This document shows, piece by piece, positions 39,722 through 41,318 of a DNA stretch of 41,318 bases. The DNA comes from CALJIC01 sp039805565 (GTDB lineage Bacteria; Chloroflexota; Chloroflexia; Chloroflexales; Roseiflexaceae). The notes under the pieces were generated by a model. It was given only the letters and a program-made list of their open reading frames with translations. It was not told where the DNA came from and did no database searches. The stretch lies in contig JBDLTZ010000260.1 in NCBI GenBank assembly GCA_039805565.1, positions 1 to 41,318 on the forward strand. Direction: 5' to 3'. A program made the translations under genes and the position numbers. Every line of letters begins with the position of its first letter. Positions within the stretch are counted from its first letter, which is position 1.

Positions 39722-40981
39722 TCAGGCGCGCAGGCGGTAGAGCATCTCGCCGGCCTTCGGCACCACCAGCACTCCCTCCTCCTCGCGCCCGGCCCATGCA
39801 GCCACGTCGATCGTCGCCGGGTCCACGTAGCCCACGCAGTGCGCCTCGCAGCGCTCGGGGGAGATCCCGGTGGCCAGCGTCACGCGGATGCGCGGCCGCT
39901 CGCCGAGCTCTGCGTCGTACTCGCCCGCGCCGCGCATGTGGGTGCTGTGGGCCAGCACCCCCCACGCTATATGCTCGAAGCGCTCCCACTGCTTCACAAA
40001 GTAGTCGCGGCAGTGGTAGCCCACCTCGGCCAGCAGCGCGCCGTGGGTGTAGCTGAACTCGGTGATGTGCGGCGCGTAGATCACCAGCTCGCCGCCGTCG
40101 GCCACCACCGGCTCGAGCTTGTACATGCCCTTCGCGGCGGTCCAGATGTCGTCGTACATGGCCGGCATCACCGCCAGTACGCGCTGGAACGGCCGCTCGA
40201 CGTAGCGCACGTGCAGCTGCGCCGAGAGCTCGGAGGCTGCGGCCCAAGCTGTCTCGGGGGTATCCACGAATAGGCCGGCGAGCTCGTTTGTTCCCGGCGT
40301 CACCACCAGGGCCGCGCAGGTCTTGGGGGTGGGTACCAGCGAGGCGGCGCGGTCGATCAGGCGGCGCACCGGCGTGATCCCGCGCGTGCCGATGATCGCG
40401 TAGCTCGTGATCAGGGCGCCGAGCCAGTGCGAGAGGTTGATGACCTCCGGGCCGCTGACGCCGGGGAACAGGTACTTGTTGCCGCCCGAGAAGCCTACGA
40501 CCTCGTGCGGGAACACCGGCCCGCAGATCAGCAGCCGGTCGTACTCGGTCACGAGGCGGTTCACGCGCACGTCTACGGCGCGCCGCAGCAGCCCGCCGCT
40601 GATCTCGGCCACCTCGTCCGCGCCGATCGTCCCGAGCGTCACAAAGGTCTCGGGGTTGGCCCACTCGTGGTTGAACACGCGCACCCCGGCGAAGGTGGTC
40701 TCCCACTCACCTGGGTTCGCGCCGAGGAGACGATCGATCTGCTCGGGGCTCATGGGCTGGTGCGTGCCCAGGGCGATCAATACATCGAGCTGCGCCACGC
40801 GGCCGGCGAGCGCCCGGTGAAGCAGGCGAAACATGAGCGGCACCGGGGCGGTGCGGGTGCCGTCCGGCACGATCAGCAGGACTCGCCGCCCGTCCAGCTC
40901 CTCGGCGGCCAGCGCCTGCGCCACGATCTCCTCGGCCTCGCGGTCTGTCAGCGTCCTGTCAGTGTAGCCGTAGCCGTGCAT
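39722..40981 (-). CDS. LarA-family (DUF2088) nickel-pincer-cofactor-type racemase/epimerase
   Basis: A 419-residue protein of full LarA length. Family marks: VPDGTRTAP near the N-terminus, LIALGTHQPMS (H74), FNHEW (H105), and GPVFPHEVVGFSGGNKYLFPGVSG, where H159 and K169 have the ten-residue spacing of the cofactor-binding His and catalytic Lys of LarA. LarA-type enzymes use a nickel pincer nucleotide cofactor to racemise lactate or epimerise other 2-hydroxy acids. The cofactor genes larB, larC and larE are not in the window, so the substrate and cofactor supply are open. The start ATG 40981 has GAGAGATGAG upstream. It is the first gene of the minus-strand run to 37776. Confidence 0.85.
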   Translation of the reverse strand: MHGYGYTDRTLTDREAEEIVAQALAAEELDGRRVLLIVPDGTRTAPVPLMFRLLHRALAGRVAQLDVLIALGTHQPMSPEQIDRLLGANPGEWETTFAGVRVFNHEWANPETFVTLGTIGADEVAEISGGLLRRAVDVRVNRLVTEYDRLLICGPVFPHEVVGFSGGNKYLFPGVSGPEVINLSHWLGALITSYAIIGTRGITPVRRLIDRAASLVPTPKTCAALVVTPGTNELAGLFVDTPETAWAAASELSAQLHVRYVERPFQRVLAVMPAMYDDIWTAAKGMYKLEPVVADGGELVIYAPHITEFSYTHGALLAEVGYHCRDYFVKQWERFEHIAWGVLAHSTHMRGAGEYDAELGERPRIRVTLATGISPERCEAHCVGYVDPATIDVAAWAGREEEGVLVVPKAGEMLYRLRA

Positions 40982-41107
40982 CGCTCATCTCTCTGTCTCT
41001 GCCGCCGGTCGGCGGCGTGCGTGCTGTGCGAGCGAGGGCACTGGCCCTCCTCGCGCTCCTCTTTGTGCTGCACTGCCGTGCTGGCCTCAGCCTGGATGCG
41101 TGCGAGA

Positions 41108-41167
41108 GAGGGCACCGGCCCTCCTCGCGCTCCACCCCGCCGGAGGGGCGCTTGCGCCCCCTCCCGA
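41108..41167. repeat. 60-bp palindromic repeat, copy 1
   Basis: It contains two hairpins: GAGGGC-ACCG-GCCCTC, and GGAGGGGCGC-TT-GCGCCCCCTCC (41142-41164, with one bulged C). It is identical over 60 bp to 41257-41316. A partial copy with a T for C change (GGGCACTGGCCC) is at 41008-41059 and stops before the second hairpin. Confidence 0.9.
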
Positions 41168-41256
41168 TCACCCCCGCAGTTGGTGCCCTGCCGGACTGAC
41201 ATCCCGAAGATGGCTTCTTCTTCGCCGTGCGCCGGCGGCGTGCGTGTTGTGCGAGC

Positions 41257-41316
41257 GAGGGCACCGGCCCTCCTCGCGCTCCACCCCGCCGGAGGGGCGC
41301 TTGCGCCCCCTCCCGA
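41257..41316. repeat. 60-bp palindromic repeat, copy 2
   Basis: Identical to 41108-41167. The flank before it (GGCGGCGTGCGTG, about 41233-41247) also matches the flank before the partial copy at 41008, so the repeated block is longer than the 60-bp core. Confidence 0.9.
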
Positions 41317-41318
41317 CC

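Larger units (their letters stand above)
40982..41318. other. Intergenic region of repeats at the right edge
   Basis: No gene is seen. The sequence consists largely of copies of a palindromic repeat (41008-41059 partial, 41108-41167 and 41257-41316). The unit recurs every 100-150 bp and may continue beyond the window. Confidence 0.7.

Overview
The window is GC-rich (by eye about two thirds G+C) and densely coding, with genes on both strands. There are no rRNA or tRNA genes, no insertion sequence and no CRISPR array. The gene mix suggests a Chloroflexota bacterium, probably of the Chloroflexia/Roseiflexus-Kouleothrix type. The supporting traits are secreted proteins ending in FPETGH-type repeats, DPBB-plus-golvesin-like wall proteins, a PDZ/CxxxCxxC/DUF512 protein, GAF-rich signalling proteins, and phased heptanucleotide arrays that also read as SLKPQA-type low-complexity peptide. 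This placement is inference; no marker gene was searched.

Layout. 1-3184 (minus) is a 2-oxoacid dehydrogenase operon: E1 alpha, E1 beta, then E2 running off the left edge. 3504-5732 is a secreted glycoside hydrolase. 5812-8050 (minus) is a three-gene overlapping operon for membrane-anchored wall-hydrolase-type proteins, driven by a near-consensus promoter whose spacer holds a LexA/SOS-box-like palindrome. 8278-11846 holds an eIF2B/ribose-1,5-bisphosphate-isomerase-like protein and a large hybrid histidine kinase. 12009-20983 holds an HD phosphohydrolase, a DUF4139 protein, a beta-lactamase-fold lipoprotein, a GalT-like HIT protein, an HtrA protease and a secreted DPBB/golvesin protein behind a long structured leader. 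21070-26765 holds a NYN ribonuclease, two small proteins, an OmpR-type regulator, FabG, an XRE-TM-M23 fusion and a glycosidase lipoprotein. 26928-31162 holds MalQ, a surface protein, a J-domain-like protein and an exported unknown. 31163-31950 is a poorly coding gap with a possible flavoprotein remnant. 31951-37655 is a colinear run of DUF512 protein, GAF/HD-GYP protein, Der GTPase and a uracil-DNA-glycosylase-like protein. 37776-40981 (minus) holds a membrane-anchored glycosidase, a PD-(D/E)XK-like protein and a LarA-family protein. The right end carries identical 60-bp palindromic repeats.

Themes. Cell-wall remodelling recurs: two M23 paralogues, a glucosaminidase-like protein, a DPBB protein and a serine hydrolase. 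Sugar handling also recurs: three TIM-barrel glycosidases, MalQ and a GalT-like protein. The most unusual signals are the SOS-box-like promoter over the wall-hydrolase operon; two M23 paralogues that share a Trp in place of the first zinc-ligand His; strictly 7-bp-phased repeat arrays that fill gene gaps and also sit in frame inside E2 and the DUF4139 protein; and a -10 box centred in a perfect 19-nt palindrome ahead of a probably leaderless NYN gene.
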